Shown in pieces: positions 34,702 to 42,547 of a DNA stretch of 56,259 nucleotides. The translations under genes were made by a program, and so were the position numbers. Location of the stretch: the NCBI RefSeq assembly GCF_025698945.1, contig NZ_JAILWM010000006.1, positions 1 to 56,259 on the forward strand, in the 5' to 3' direction. The DNA comes from Nitrosopumilus sp. Lineage in GTDB: Archaea > Thermoproteota > Nitrososphaeria > Nitrososphaerales > Nitrosopumilaceae. A model generated the notes under the pieces. It was not told where the DNA came from. It did no database searches and worked only from the letters and a program-made list of their open reading frames with translations. Numbering within the stretch: position 1 is the stretch's first letter; every line of letters starts with the position of its first letter.

Positions 34702-35292
34702 TTAGTTCACCCTATACATTAATTTTCCTTGTGGCAATTCAACTTCTTCATGGTCGTAAGATGCAAGTGAATGAGCAATACCATCATGTTTGATTGATTC
34801 GTTGAATAGTTCTTTTTTGTTTAATGGAACTTGTTTTGCAAGTTGGAAGTTTGGGCTATCCCTATTGTAAATATCATCGTATGTAATACCTAATCTTCTT
34901 TCCAATGTTCCTTCATCAACAAATGATTCAATGAAAGATTTATTCCATCCAAGTATTCCCATTTCATCCCAAACATTATCTAGATATTCAATTGCTTCTT
35001 TATGTGCTTGTGTTCTATTGTTTAGGATCAGCCATTCTTCACCATTTTTGAATTCATATACATTACCATAAACATGTTTAATAATTTCAGAACCAACTTT
35101 TGCTTCTGCATTCTGTTTTGTTTCTAAAGTTAATGAACCAATACTTTTTTCAACTTTTGTTTTCTCTAATTCTTTTTCACCACGTGTTGATGTTGTATCA
35201 ACATCAGTTGAAGTATTAATTGAATCTGAACTGATTTTTTTGGATTCATTATCGTGTGGATGGAAAACACCTTTTTCTTTATGTCCATCCAT
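34702..35292 (-). CDS. N-terminally tagged protein, 196 residues
   Basis: Begins MDGHKEKGVFHPHDNE, then KKISSDSINTSTDV, the same tag and linker as the 249-residue neighbour. The C-terminal part includes an AHSLASYDHEEVELPQGK segment and ends YRVN, a pattern I recall from small plasmid/phage proteins. No membrane segment. Part of the 35747-33951 operon. Confidence 0.6.
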   Translation of the reverse strand: MDGHKEKGVFHPHDNESKKISSDSINTSTDVDTTSTRGEKELEKTKVEKSIGSLTLETKQNAEAKVGSEIIKHVYGNVYEFKNGEEWLILNNRTQAHKEAIEYLDNVWDEMGILGWNKSFIESFVDEGTLERRLGITYDDIYNRDSPNFQLAKQVPLNKKELFNESIKHDGIAHSLASYDHEEVELPQGKLMYRVN

Positions 35293-35294
35293 TT

Positions 35295-35747
35295 CTAAAA
35301 CACTTCCTGTAATGCTTCTTTAATAGTTTGACCTTTAAGAATTTCAAACCTTGCAAATAAAATATGTGAAACCATAGCAAGCCCTAAAAATATTGATGCA
35401 ATTTTATTCAAATCACCACGTTCAATATCAAAATCAATATTGTTTGTAAATAACATTCCAGCAAAAATAGCGTTACCAATTGCAATTGCAATTACCAGAA
35501 TTCCAGCAAAAATTAAGGCATTCTTTTCTCTATCCAATACACCAAATCCTTCAAAGAAAAATACCAATGCGTTAAATCCAAAAATTATTCCTAGCCAAAA
35601 GTTTTCTGGATTTGACCAAACAGATTTGAAATCAAAAAATGAATAAACTGAAATTGCTAGAAAAGCACCTAATGATAAGAAGAATGGTAATAATTTAGTT
35701 CCTAACCCCCTGTAAAATGTGGCGTTAACTTGTCTTGAAAATACCAT
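35295..35747 (-). CDS. Four-helix membrane protein, 150 residues
   Basis: Hydrophobic segments near 20-38, 48-68, 76-100 and 112-132; basic and aromatic N terminus. ATG 35747 is first in the operon down to 32969; TATA-like TATTCTTATAG lies upstream in the end of the next gene. No family recognised. Confidence 0.65.
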   Translation of the reverse strand: MVFSRQVNATFYRGLGTKLLPFFLSLGAFLAISVYSFFDFKSVWSNPENFWLGIIFGFNALVFFFEGFGVLDREKNALIFAGILVIAIAIGNAIFAGMLFTNNIDFDIERGDLNKIASIFLGLAMVSHILFARFEILKGQTIKEALQEVF

Positions 35748-35793
35748 TTCTAATCAATCTCATAAAAAACAACTATAAGAATATTTATGTCAA

Positions 35794-36288
35794 CTAAAAT
35801 TGTGGGTTTATTCCACCAATCATGAACAATATTATTACTACACCAAATATTCCAGCAAACATAACCATGTGTGGTATTGACCTTCTGAATATCATGTAAA
35901 CAGCAAAAGCACCAACACCCCAAGAAATCAGTAAAACAAACAATGGATCAATCTCATATTTTTCAGGTACTAGAACATAGATGAATGATTCAACTAAATG
36001 ATGAAATGTGAATAGAAAATTCTTTCCAGCCTTTCCAGTTGCAATAGAATCATCTAGTAAATCCTGTAACTCGGCTTCAGTTGTATTCAATGGTGTTTCA
36101 TTTCCAGTTACATTCGCATTACTGATTAATCCTTCAAACCATCTTCCAAGTTCATCGAATCCATCATCAATTGCACCAGAAGCATCAGGTACACCTTCAA
36201 CTTCTTCAGCAAAAGCAAATGGAACTAACATCAGAAATGCCAATAATCCTAATGGGATTAATGATAGATGTCCTGTAATATCCTTCAT
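35794..36288 (-). CDS. Membrane protein with signal peptide, 164 residues
   Basis: Signal peptide in residues 1-27 (cut likely after AFA), acidic outer part with N-glycosylation-type NVTGNETPLNTT, then helices near 113-133 and 140-158. Promoter element at 36332, 44 nt from ATG 36288. Probably an envelope component. Confidence 0.65.
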   Translation of the reverse strand: MKDITGHLSLIPLGLLAFLMLVPFAFAEEVEGVPDASGAIDDGFDELGRWFEGLISNANVTGNETPLNTTEAELQDLLDDSIATGKAGKNFLFTFHHLVESFIYVLVPEKYEIDPLFVLLISWGVGAFAVYMIFRRSIPHMVMFAGIFGVVIILFMIGGINPQF

Positions 36289-36309
36289 AATTTTTGAATC
36301 AGTTCTTAT

Positions 36310-36332
36310 TATTTAGTTTTTTATGTAAAAAA
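36310..36332 (-). promoter_or_regulatory. Promoter of the 164-residue membrane protein
   Basis: TTTTTTACATAAAAAACTAA on the minus strand, 44 nt before ATG 36288, with AT-rich TATA region ACTAAATAA. Confidence 0.55.
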
Positions 36333-36342
36333 GAAAAGTGTT

Positions 36343-36414
36343 CTAGCCTGTTTCGTCTAAACTATTGGCTAGTTTTTCAACCAGTGATGGATCAGAAAAA
36401 CCAATCCACCACTG
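36343..36414 (-). terminator. Two tandem hairpins after the 36473 gene
   Basis: CAGTGATGGAT (36382-36392) pairs with ATCCACCACTG (36404-36414) at 10 of 11 positions plus one G-U. CTAGCC (36343-36348) pairs with GGCTAG (36367-36372). On the minus strand a T-rich run CTTTTCTTTTTT follows. Looks like a terminator at the end of the operon that starts at 40663. Confidence 0.5.
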
Positions 36415-36472
36415 ATTATTATTCAATGTGAACTCCCCATTTACACATCAGTTTTGTAACCAACTTGAACTA

Positions 36473-36967
36473 TTAATCTGTTTTTGTAAACAAATTAAAA
36501 ATACTGAAATCATCTTGGAATTGTCCATTGTATGATTCTTCATATCCACTAATTTTCAGATTAAGAATCAAAAACCTTTTTGCAAGTAATCTTTTCTTAA
36601 TCAATGGATTTTTTGTAATCTTTGAACGAACCACTTTTGTATATCCCAAGAATATTTCATTTAGTCCTTCGGCTGGAACTCTCATTGTTAGTTCATTCAA
36701 GATTTCATCTCTTTTTTCACTAAGTTCTTCAGTGAATAAAGCCAAACTTGAATTCTCTAATTTTTGAGATAGACGTTTCATAAAATCATAGTATGGTCGA
36801 TGGCAATACACACTACAGAAATCTTTATCCTTTCTTTCGAGTTTGTGTAGTGTTACTTGCAATACTTTTCCACACCATTGGCATGTCCAACATCTAGAAA
36901 TTGATTTTCGTTTTGGTTTCCCGCCACGATTTTTTCTAGTGTTTAGATATGCTGATTGTTGCGACAT
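36473..36967 (-). CDS. Treble-clef-like zinc protein, 164 residues
   Basis: SRCWTCQWCGKVL and later DFCSVYCHRPYYDFMKR form a two-pair zinc site of treble-clef style. The N terminus is basic (NTRKNRGGKPKRKS). The rest is helical. The ATG at 36967 overlaps the upstream stop (TAATG). Likely nucleic-acid binding. Last gene of the 40663 operon. Confidence 0.6.
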   Translation of the reverse strand: MSQQSAYLNTRKNRGGKPKRKSISRCWTCQWCGKVLQVTLHKLERKDKDFCSVYCHRPYYDFMKRLSQKLENSSLALFTEELSEKRDEILNELTMRVPAEGLNEIFLGYTKVVRSKITKNPLIKKRLLAKRFLILNLKISGYEESYNGQFQDDFSIFNLFTKTD

Positions 36968-37134
36968 TAATCTTGGTATGTTGCTTTGATTCGTCTTAAT
37001 TCATCTAACTTTCTTCTCAATGCTGGAAGTTGTTTTTCCATCATTTCAATTTCACCAGTTAGATCATAGATGTCTTTTTCTAACAACCAATGTTGTGGAT
37101 GTATTATTCGTTTGAATATTTTTACTAATTTCAT
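36967..37134 (-). CDS. 55-residue coiled-coil peptide
   Basis: ATG 37134 with GGTGATT 3 nt upstream, to TAA 36967. LTGEIEMMEKQLPALRRKLD is a clear heptad-like helix. TAATG overlap with the zinc protein suggests the two work together. Confidence 0.6.
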   Translation of the reverse strand: MKLVKIFKRIIHPQHWLLEKDIYDLTGEIEMMEKQLPALRRKLDELRRIKATYQD

Positions 37135-37416
37135 TTAATCACCACCTGTAAAATCATTCTTTGTGAACAGTCCAACAACTTCTTCTTTCACTTTTACTAT
37201 AGATGCAGATTTCATCCAACTTATTGATTCCTTGATTGTTGCTACAGCATCTTTGTAAGTGAACCATGTATCCATTGTGATGGTTACTATTCCTTCTTTT
37301 CCTAACATGTCATATCTTACCTTGTACTGTTTTTTTTCCATTTCTGTTTTTTGGGTTATCTGCTCGTTCAGCCCAAGGTTGTCTTTTGTAGAGTTTTCGT
37401 TTTGCATTTCTTTCAT
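37135..37416 (-). CDS. 93-residue protein, no recognised family
   Basis: N-terminal 30 residues are polar. KVRYDMLGKEGIVTITMDTW then looks like a beta hairpin, followed by a helix and a strand. Ends right at the start of the 55-residue gene. Function unknown. Confidence 0.55.
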   Translation of the reverse strand: MKEMQNENSTKDNLGLNEQITQKTEMEKKQYKVRYDMLGKEGIVTITMDTWFTYKDAVATIKESISWMKSASIVKVKEEVVGLFTKNDFTGGD

Positions 37417-37439
37417 CCTTATTGAGAATATAGTGTAAC

Positions 37440-37631
37440 CTATTTCTTTTTTTCTGGATTAGTTTTTGAATCTCTATTTCTTCTTGCTTCATTGAAAACC
37501 TTTTCCTTGTGAACATTTAATGCACATCCAGTACAAACATCACCAGTCAACAAAGAATTTGGTGATGATTTCTCGAATGATTTCAATTCAGTTCCACATT
37601 GAGAACAGAAGTTATTTTCTTCATTTGACAT
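37440..37631 (-). CDS. 63-residue zinc-ribbon protein
   Basis: CSQCGTE and CTGCALN form a zinc ribbon, followed by a basic tail ARRNRDSKTNPEKKK. Overlaps the upstream gene by 11 nt. Probably nucleic-acid or protein binding. Confidence 0.6.
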   Translation of the reverse strand: MSNEENNFCSQCGTELKSFEKSSPNSLLTGDVCTGCALNVHKEKVFNEARRNRDSKTNPEKKK

Positions 37632-37896
37632 ACTCGATTTTCCTTTGTGCTAAGATTACTGCTTTTGCCCATTGTATTTCGCCAATCTGCATTAACTCTA
37701 GAATGGTATGTTCTGTATCCAAAGTTAGTCCAACTGTAAATGCTTTTGCGTTTCTTGAATGTTCATTTATTCCATTTGCCCTTCTGATTGCAAACAAATT
37801 ATTTTCTGGTGTTGCTGGTTCAAAATAATCTAGTCCAGCATCATCATAAACACCACTATACCAATAGTAAGTTGGTTCTTGTTCACTCATTTTCAA
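37621..37896 (-). CDS. 91-residue alpha/beta protein
   Basis: Tyr-rich N terminus (EPTYYWYSGVYDDAGLDYF), then AFTVGLTLDTEHTILELMQ. No cysteine. Overlaps the TPR-like gene by 14 nt. No family recognised. Confidence 0.55.
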   Translation of the reverse strand: MKMSEQEPTYYWYSGVYDDAGLDYFEPATPENNLFAIRRANGINEHSRNAKAFTVGLTLDTEHTILELMQIGEIQWAKAVILAQRKIEYVK

Positions 37897-38236
37897 TCTT
37901 CCTAATATTTCTGAAATCCCATTTCATAAAACATTTCCAATTCTCGAAATGAAATGATTTCCTTAGTGGTGAATAATCGTTGTATGATTTACCAAATGCT
38001 TTCTTATACATTACTAAGAATTCATCAAATATTTTCATGGCTTCTGGTTTTGGAATATCTTCAGTCCACCATTCATTGTCATGTGTTAATGCGAGTTGTT
38101 GTCTAAAAATCATAAACTTCATCTTGTGCATTAGCATATTTGATTTTTCATTTAGTTCAATTGCATCATCCATTGATTTTAATGCTTTATCGAACTTTCC
38201 AGCATCTGCTAATTCTTGTGCTTTTGTTACAGTCAT
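37883..38236 (-). CDS. 117-residue TPR-like protein
   Basis: AQELADAGKFDKALKSMDDA fits one tetratricopeptide repeat (A-G-x-x-x-x-A-L pattern), and IFDEFLVMYKKAFGKSYN may be a second, degenerate one. Likely a protein-binding helical scaffold. Starts at the ATGA overlap with the 47-residue zinc peptide. Confidence 0.5.
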   Translation of the reverse strand: MTVTKAQELADAGKFDKALKSMDDAIELNEKSNMLMHKMKFMIFRQQLALTHDNEWWTEDIPKPEAMKIFDEFLVMYKKAFGKSYNDYSPLRKSFHFENWKCFMKWDFRNIRKIENE

Positions 38237-38376
38237 TCTTTCAAATCAACATTCATGTGGTCTTTAAGAAGTTCTTCAGCACTTGGATATGATTTATTGC
38301 ATGTGATACATGTGATGTAATCAATTCTTTCATCCTTTCCTTTCTTCTTGAAAATAATGTGTGTTTCTCGTTCCAT
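38233..38376 (-). CDS. 47-residue zinc-finger peptide
   Basis: ATG 38376 to TGA 38233. CITCNKSYPSAEELLKDHM is a C-x2-C-x12-H finger core with Asn/Asp in place of the last His. Located 2 nt after the 383-residue gene. Confidence 0.55.
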   Translation of the reverse strand: MERETHIIFKKKGKDERIDYITCITCNKSYPSAEELLKDHMNVDLKE

Positions 38377-38378
38377 GT

Positions 38379-39530
38379 CTATCTGAAATCCACAAAATCT
38401 TCTACGAGTTTTCCATCATAGAATATTCTTCCATATCCTTTGTTAGATGGTAGTTTCAATTCTATTTCATTTGGAAATGATGAAGGTTTCTCAACTGAAA
38501 AATCTTCGTGCATGTTACTATACATCCATCTTTGAAGTATTGTGTTTACATAACACTCAATTACATTATCTGGATAATGACCAGTTGAACTATGCCCAAG
38601 ACTTAATGCTTCCATGAATTGCTTGTGTGCATATCTAATGTTTTCATCAAGTTTCTGGTATCTTTTCAACACCTTATCTTTTTCCAAATTTAGATTCTGT
38701 GTAAACTTCATGGCTTGTTCACCACGACTTCTAGCATCTAAGAAATGAATCATCATGGCTTTTTCTACACTGAATGTTTTCTTTTTGTAATTGTTTTTTG
38801 GATCAGGTACTGTAAACAAAACATGTGTTTCTGCACGAACCTTTTTTGGTGTAAATTCTTGAACTAATGGTTCTTTGATTACACTGTATTGTTTCATGAA
38901 TCTTTCTTCAACTTCTTCTACTTCCAATCCAAATGATTCATCGCTTTGTAGATAACATTCCAAAACTTTTAGGAATGATGCAATTGCAACACTGTATCTA
39001 TAATCGTATGAACCTTCTTTTGGCATGTATTCAGGTGATGGATAACGATGTGCATTTGTTGTCCAGAATGATTTCTTGATAACTGAAACATAATGTTCTT
39101 GTTCCATTGTATCATCACTATTCTTATGGTACATGTGATGAAGTTCTTGGTATTGCTCGATGTAGTTTGCTACTAAATCTTTGTTAACAATAAATCCACC
39201 AACTTCATAGTAGTTTTCATTCAACCAAAGTTTTCTTTTCAAGATTTCCAATTTCCATTTTGCATCTTCTTCAAAAACTTGTTTTACACATTCTTTTCCA
39301 ATACATTGTTCACATTTAGGATCATCACAGATTCCCCATCCTGTAAGTATTGAATTACCATCAAGAATTGATTGCACTTGTTCATCTGAAATTCCAGTAA
39401 GTGATTCTTTCAATAATTTGAATCCACCTTCCTTATCATCTTCCATCCAATATCTGGTTCTTGACATTTCCATTAGCCAAGCACCTTCAATTTCAAAATG
39501 GAATGATTTGATGTATGTTTGATTATTCAT
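38379..39530 (-). CDS. 383-residue protein, no recognised family
   Basis: CDDPKCEQCIGKEC near residue 70 may hold zinc. Much of the rest is helical, and KKTFSVEKAMMIHFLDARSRGEQ and ENIRYAHKQFMEALSLGH are the most conserved-looking segments. No membrane segment. The largest protein of the 40663 operon, so it may be the functional core of that gene set. Its ATG overlaps the 54-residue gene by TAATG. No homologue recognised. Confidence 0.6.
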   Translation of the reverse strand: MNNQTYIKSFHFEIEGAWLMEMSRTRYWMEDDKEGGFKLLKESLTGISDEQVQSILDGNSILTGWGICDDPKCEQCIGKECVKQVFEEDAKWKLEILKRKLWLNENYYEVGGFIVNKDLVANYIEQYQELHHMYHKNSDDTMEQEHYVSVIKKSFWTTNAHRYPSPEYMPKEGSYDYRYSVAIASFLKVLECYLQSDESFGLEVEEVEERFMKQYSVIKEPLVQEFTPKKVRAETHVLFTVPDPKNNYKKKTFSVEKAMMIHFLDARSRGEQAMKFTQNLNLEKDKVLKRYQKLDENIRYAHKQFMEALSLGHSSTGHYPDNVIECYVNTILQRWMYSNMHEDFSVEKPSSFPNEIELKLPSNKGYGRIFYDGKLVEDFVDFR

Positions 39531-39694
39531 TATAATGCACTACTCATTACATCCAAACTTATCTTTAAAAGTTCTTTTCCTATGTCTTGTAATGACTGGT
39601 TGATTGGTGTCAAATCCATTCTTTCTAATGGAACTGATAATGCTGGTGATACAAAAAATACACCAAAGAATGTTCCCATTAAAATCTTAATCAT
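39530..39694 (-). CDS. 54-residue secreted or membrane peptide
   Basis: ATG 39694 to TAA 39530. KILMGTFFGVFFVSPALSVP is a short signal peptide or membrane helix, then a polar helix. TAATG overlap with the 383-residue gene. Confidence 0.5.
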   Translation of the reverse strand: MIKILMGTFFGVFFVSPALSVPLERMDLTPINQSLQDIGKELLKISLDVMSSAL

Positions 39695-39794
39695 CTTCGT
39701 TCACCAAAAATCCTAAACCTAGAATTTCTGTATATGGTTCTTCATTCATTTCTACTGAAGAATTCTGCGTGTGTTGTGTTTTCATATCTTTCAT
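39687..39794 (-). CDS. 35-residue peptide
   Basis: ATG 39794 to TAA 39687. Polar, acidic end (LGFLVNEDD). The ATG shares the TAATG overlap with the 143-residue gene, which is why this start is preferred. Function unknown. Confidence 0.4.
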   Translation of the reverse strand: MKDMKTQHTQNSSVEMNEEPYTEILGLGFLVNEDD

Positions 39795-40225
39795 TAATTC
39801 GTTTTTGGAATTGCTTCTTTTGTTTTTGGTTCAACTTCTTCAATATCCCAACAATCAAGATTCTGATTTGTTTCTGGATTCATTTTTGTTAGCCATTCTC
39901 TTTGTGCATCTTCCTTAGTTACACCTTCAACAATAACACTTTCTTCATATCCATCATACAATTCAAATGATATTTTGAATTTCTTCAAACCATTTAGTTG
40001 TTTGATTGATTCTCTAGTGTTATAGATGAATCCATGAAGTAATTTTTCCCTATCCTCAATGATGTTTCTTTGTATGAATAATTCGTTGAAATGATTTGTA
40101 AGAAATTCAATCTTTTCAAGATTATTTTTACATGTTCCACAAATGGATTTATCTATACCATCGTGTAATGTGTCGAACTTATCGCCACATCTTGCACATG
40201 TAAATGGTGTTTTATTTTCTGACAT
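39794..40225 (-). CDS. 143-residue protein with N-terminal zinc ribbon
   Basis: CARCGDKF and CGTCKNNL, about 20 residues apart, form a zinc ribbon. A coiled helix (LFIQRNIIEDREKLLHGF) and a strand region with Glu-rich end follow. Operon member; probable adaptor. Confidence 0.65.
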   Translation of the reverse strand: MSENKTPFTCARCGDKFDTLHDGIDKSICGTCKNNLEKIEFLTNHFNELFIQRNIIEDREKLLHGFIYNTRESIKQLNGLKKFKISFELYDGYEESVIVEGVTKEDAQREWLTKMNPETNQNLDCWDIEEVEPKTKEAIPKTN

Positions 40226-40289
40226 TTCTAATAATTTTGAAACTTGTGTATCCTAGTACAAATAGAATTGCTATAACTTCTGTTTGCAT
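40212..40289 (-). CDS. Possible 25-residue membrane peptide
   Basis: ATG 40289 to TAA 40212: EVIAILFVLGYTSFKIIRNV is one short hydrophobic helix with a basic end. It overlaps genes on both sides, which fits the operon style, but the length makes it tentative. Confidence 0.35.
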   Translation of the reverse strand: MQTEVIAILFVLGYTSFKIIRNVRK

Positions 40290-40369
40290 TCGGGCATCCC
40301 ACCAAATTCAACTAAACCGTTTGAATATCTTGGTGTGGTTCTGTTCCAGTTCTTTTGTAAGTTTTTCAT
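40271..40369 (-). CDS. Possible 32-residue peptide
   Basis: ATG 40369 to TAG 40271: basic and aromatic (NWNRTTPRYSNG) with one cysteine. Sits in the only gap between the 92-residue gene and the next peptide. Tentative. Confidence 0.35.
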   Translation of the reverse strand: MKNLQKNWNRTTPRYSNGLVEFGGMPECKQKL

Positions 40370-40384
40370 AAATCTCAACAACCC

Positions 40385-40663
40385 CTAGTTCATTATCACC
40401 TTCAGTTGTTGAGAGTTGTTTTTAGAATCTCGGTTGTTATCAAGTTTTACTGATTGTCTAGAATCAGCATATCCAGCATACTTCAATAATTTGAATGCTG
40501 AATCACCAATTTTTTTTAGATGAACCTTTGAATCAGATTCAATCAAATGTTTGGCTTCATTTTGTTTTGCTTCAAAAAATGCTTGTTTTTTCACTTCCTT
40601 CAATAACACATTCCATTTGGAAGTATCATTTCCAGAAAATACCAATTTTTGTTTTGATTTCAT
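40385..40663 (-). CDS. 92-residue basic helical protein, first gene of the 40663 operon
   Basis: Lys-rich and helical (KKQAFFEAKQNEAKHLIES), ending in a polar Asn/Ser/Asp tail. ATG 40663 lies under a promoter block that is nearly identical to that of the 502-residue gene at 46143. A DNA-binding or inhibitor role is possible. No family recognised. Confidence 0.65.
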   Translation of the reverse strand: MKSKQKLVFSGNDTSKWNVLLKEVKKQAFFEAKQNEAKHLIESDSKVHLKKIGDSAFKLLKYAGYADSRQSVKLDNNRDSKNNSQQLKVIMN

Positions 40664-40761
40664 GGTATTTTCTATTTTTCTACTTTTCTATTTAAGCATT
40701 TGTTTGTCCAAAAATAACAACAAATCACAATATTTTCTAGCCTAGAGTGGAAATGAAGGGG
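40664..40761 (-). promoter_or_regulatory. Promoter and operator of the 40663 operon (copy A)
   Basis: Minus strand, reading towards ATG 40663: a CACTCTAGG box, then TTGTTGTTATTTTTGGACAA, then TTAAATAGAAAAGTAGAAAA before the start. The last part and the first box are shared with 46144-46230. The middle 24-bp element is present there in the opposite orientation. TATA is TTTAAATA-like. Confidence 0.65.
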
Positions 40762-40815
40762 TACAAGTTACCATGAAATCAACTGGCAATAGCAAGTATC
40801 ATTCCTTGTACCCCT
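40757..40815. repeat. 11-bp inverted repeat in the 40664-40857 spacer
   Basis: AGGGGTACAAG (40757-40767) and CTTGTACCCCT (40805-40815) are perfect reverse complements, 37 nt apart. A promoter-like AATTTACAATAATCC lies beyond it on the minus strand (40840-40860), so a short leftward transcript could fold here. Confidence 0.55.
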
Positions 40816-40857
40816 AGGTAATTTGAGTAGATTTGATGATAAAAGGATTATTGTAAA

Positions 40858-41241
40858 TTAAATTTTTAGATGGATTGTTGCACCAAATAAAATAACAGTT
40901 TTTGATTCCATATTAATCGGTACAAGAATTTGATTACCTTTTAGATCAGAAGTATGAAAAACACCTTTTCTTGCATTTTCAATCATCCATGATTTCCTAA
41001 TAGCACCAAATGGTTTTAGATTACATCCTTTAACTGGACAACCACCAGAAAGTTTCTTTTGATGCAATACACAAATCATATAATCATCAGAACCACTTTT
41101 ACTTCTTCCAGTGTTACCAGTGTATTGTTTATGTTCCATAGCATCACTATTCAAACCAACCTCATGTTGTTTCATGTGTTGTGGATAAACATCAACTGGA
41201 TAGTAGTCTTGACAATTTCTACAATATTTCATAAATCCCAT
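40858..41241 (-). CDS. 127-residue zinc protein
   Basis: YCRNCQDYYPVDVYPQHMKQH is a C2H2-like finger (CxxC, x11, H, x3, H), and CPVKGCN gives a second pair. NARKGVFHTSDLKG near residue 92 echoes the GxFxPH tag elsewhere. ATG 41241 shares a base with the upstream stop. Last gene of the operon whose first gene is at 46143. Confidence 0.6.
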   Translation of the reverse strand: MGFMKYCRNCQDYYPVDVYPQHMKQHEVGLNSDAMEHKQYTGNTGRSKSGSDDYMICVLHQKKLSGGCPVKGCNLKPFGAIRKSWMIENARKGVFHTSDLKGNQILVPINMESKTVILFGATIHLKI

Positions 41242-41429
41242 TATCTAAATTCCCTCGATATGTGCATTCCAGAAAATTCATCGTTATGTATTGCATTCAG
41301 AATGAATTCATCAAGTTCTTCTTTTGACATTGTTTTAGTAGATTGTTTTCCACCCCAATTTCTTCTATCTGAAGTTATTGGATAGATTTTATGCCAAACA
41401 TCCACAGTGAACTTATCAGTGTATCCCAT
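41241..41429 (-). CDS. 62-residue protein, no recognised family
   Basis: Trp/Lys-rich start (FTVDVWHKIYPITSDRRNW), then an acidic helix with Asn/His. ATG 41429 overlaps the upstream stop (TAATG). Function unknown. Confidence 0.55.
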   Translation of the reverse strand: MGYTDKFTVDVWHKIYPITSDRRNWGGKQSTKTMSKEELDEFILNAIHNDEFSGMHISREFR

Positions 41430-41590
41430 TACATCACACTATCCAATGTTGTTTTAGTTTTATCATGGCATCCACATTCACATTTCTTTGAACCGAATTT
41501 ATGAACATATAATATTCCATTACATTTCTTATGATTGTCTTTCTTACAATTCCATGTTACAACAAGTCTTTTACCACGATTGATTACCAT
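41429..41590 (-). CDS. 53-residue zinc peptide with TTLDSVM tail
   Basis: ATG 41590 to TAA 41429. CKKDNHKKC and KKCECGCH give a Cys/His zinc site. The last seven residues TTLDSVM and 25 bases of DNA are identical to the end of the gene directly upstream. Confidence 0.6.
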   Translation of the reverse strand: MVINRGKRLVVTWNCKKDNHKKCNGILYVHKFGSKKCECGCHDKTKTTLDSVM

Positions 41591-41615
41591 TACATCACAC
41601 TATCCAATGTTGTTA
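41429..41615. repeat. Repeated 3' ends of two adjacent genes
   Basis: TTACATCACACTATCCAATG and its following bases occur at 41429-41453 and 41590-41614. Each copy encodes TTLDSVM plus the stop. Only the end is duplicated; the genes are otherwise different. Confidence 0.7.
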
Positions 41616-42042
41616 TAGTTGATTTTACATCTTCTTTTTGAATATTAAATAATTTTAGTTCACGTTCCATACAATCATCATGTAACTGAAATGACCTTCT
41701 TAACCCCATGAACATTCCATCTTTCCAATAATAGTAAGTTATGTTACAAGCAACTTCATTACTCTCAAATTCACCATTACATCTTCTACATCTTTTCCAT
41801 CTAATCTGTTTCATTTCTTCTTTGAATTCTTCGTATTTTATTTTGTTCTGTTTGTATTGTGTTGATAATTTTTCTTCAGTCATTGATAGATACCTAAATC
41901 TTCTATCACCATCTGGTTTACAAGCAAATTTCACTATAGGTTCTTTCTTTTTTGGATGATTGAAAATTATCTTTGTTAGATTGAATACTTTTCCACATGG
42001 GAAATTGAATTCTGGATCAACAAATTCACATCTACTAGGCAT
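41590..42042 (-). CDS. 150-residue zinc protein with TTLDSVM tail
   Basis: CEFVDPEFNFPCG at the N terminus and CRRCNGEFES in the middle, with a basic helix between (YKQNKIKYEEFKEEMKQIRW). The C-terminal TTLDSVM is repeated in the next gene. Likely nucleic-acid binding. Overlaps both neighbours. Confidence 0.6.
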   Translation of the reverse strand: MPSRCEFVDPEFNFPCGKVFNLTKIIFNHPKKKEPIVKFACKPDGDRRFRYLSMTEEKLSTQYKQNKIKYEEFKEEMKQIRWKRCRRCNGEFESNEVACNITYYYWKDGMFMGLRRSFQLHDDCMERELKLFNIQKEDVKSTITTLDSVM

Positions 42043-42547
42043 TTACGCTACACCTTAATTTTTCTAAATATGGATCAGGTTTTGTAATATCCACTTTTTC
42101 AATTGAAGTGATGAATTCAGGTGAAATGAAAGTTCCTACTTGTTTATTTATTTCTTCAATGTATGATGGTTGTGAATCAATACAGAATGTTACAATATGT
42201 GGAACACCAAACCATTTGTTTAGATAGTTAATATTTTTCTTGTATTCAACACCAGCGATTTGTAACGTTTCATAGATAATTTCTGGTGTTGCTCTAGCAT
42301 AAGATTCAGCATTTTCTTTTACTTCAGTTGCATAGATTTGTAATCTATTTAATCTTGATGCTTCTAAAATAAAATTCCTAATACAATAATTATTTCCAAG
42401 TTTAGAAATTTTGTGGTTTCTTTCTAATGCTCTAAAAATATCAGTTATTGCATCTTCTGGTGAATTCCAATAATATTTCATCCCGTTTTCTAAAACATAA
42501 TCAACTTCATGTTCTTCAAGTCTTACCCCACGATACATTACTTTCAT
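42035..42547 (-). CDS. 170-residue protein, no recognised family
   Basis: Alpha/beta mix, with DAITDIFRALERNHKISK and PEIIYETLQIAGVEYKKN as helices and IVTFCIDSQPSYIEEIN as strand plus helix. ATG 42547 is chosen because it makes the ATGA overlap usual here; ATG 42568 would add seven residues. Function unknown. Confidence 0.55.
   Translation of the reverse strand: MKVMYRGVRLEEHEVDYVLENGMKYYWNSPEDAITDIFRALERNHKISKLGNNYCIRNFILEASRLNRLQIYATEVKENAESYARATPEIIYETLQIAGVEYKKNINYLNKWFGVPHIVTFCIDSQPSYIEEINKQVGTFISPEFITSIEKVDITKPDPYLEKLRCSVNA

Noticed and set aside
27573-36398. GATGGATCAGAAAA repeated near 27573 and 36385, with a shorter copy at 33329
   Set aside because: The third copy is in a coding region and the contexts differ; the match is short and probably chance or from codon usage.
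37310-37516. 68-codon basic frame on the minus strand
   Set aside because: It overlaps the 63-residue zinc gene by 77 nt and the 93-residue gene by 107 nt, both of which fit the operon better, and it has no recognisable motif.
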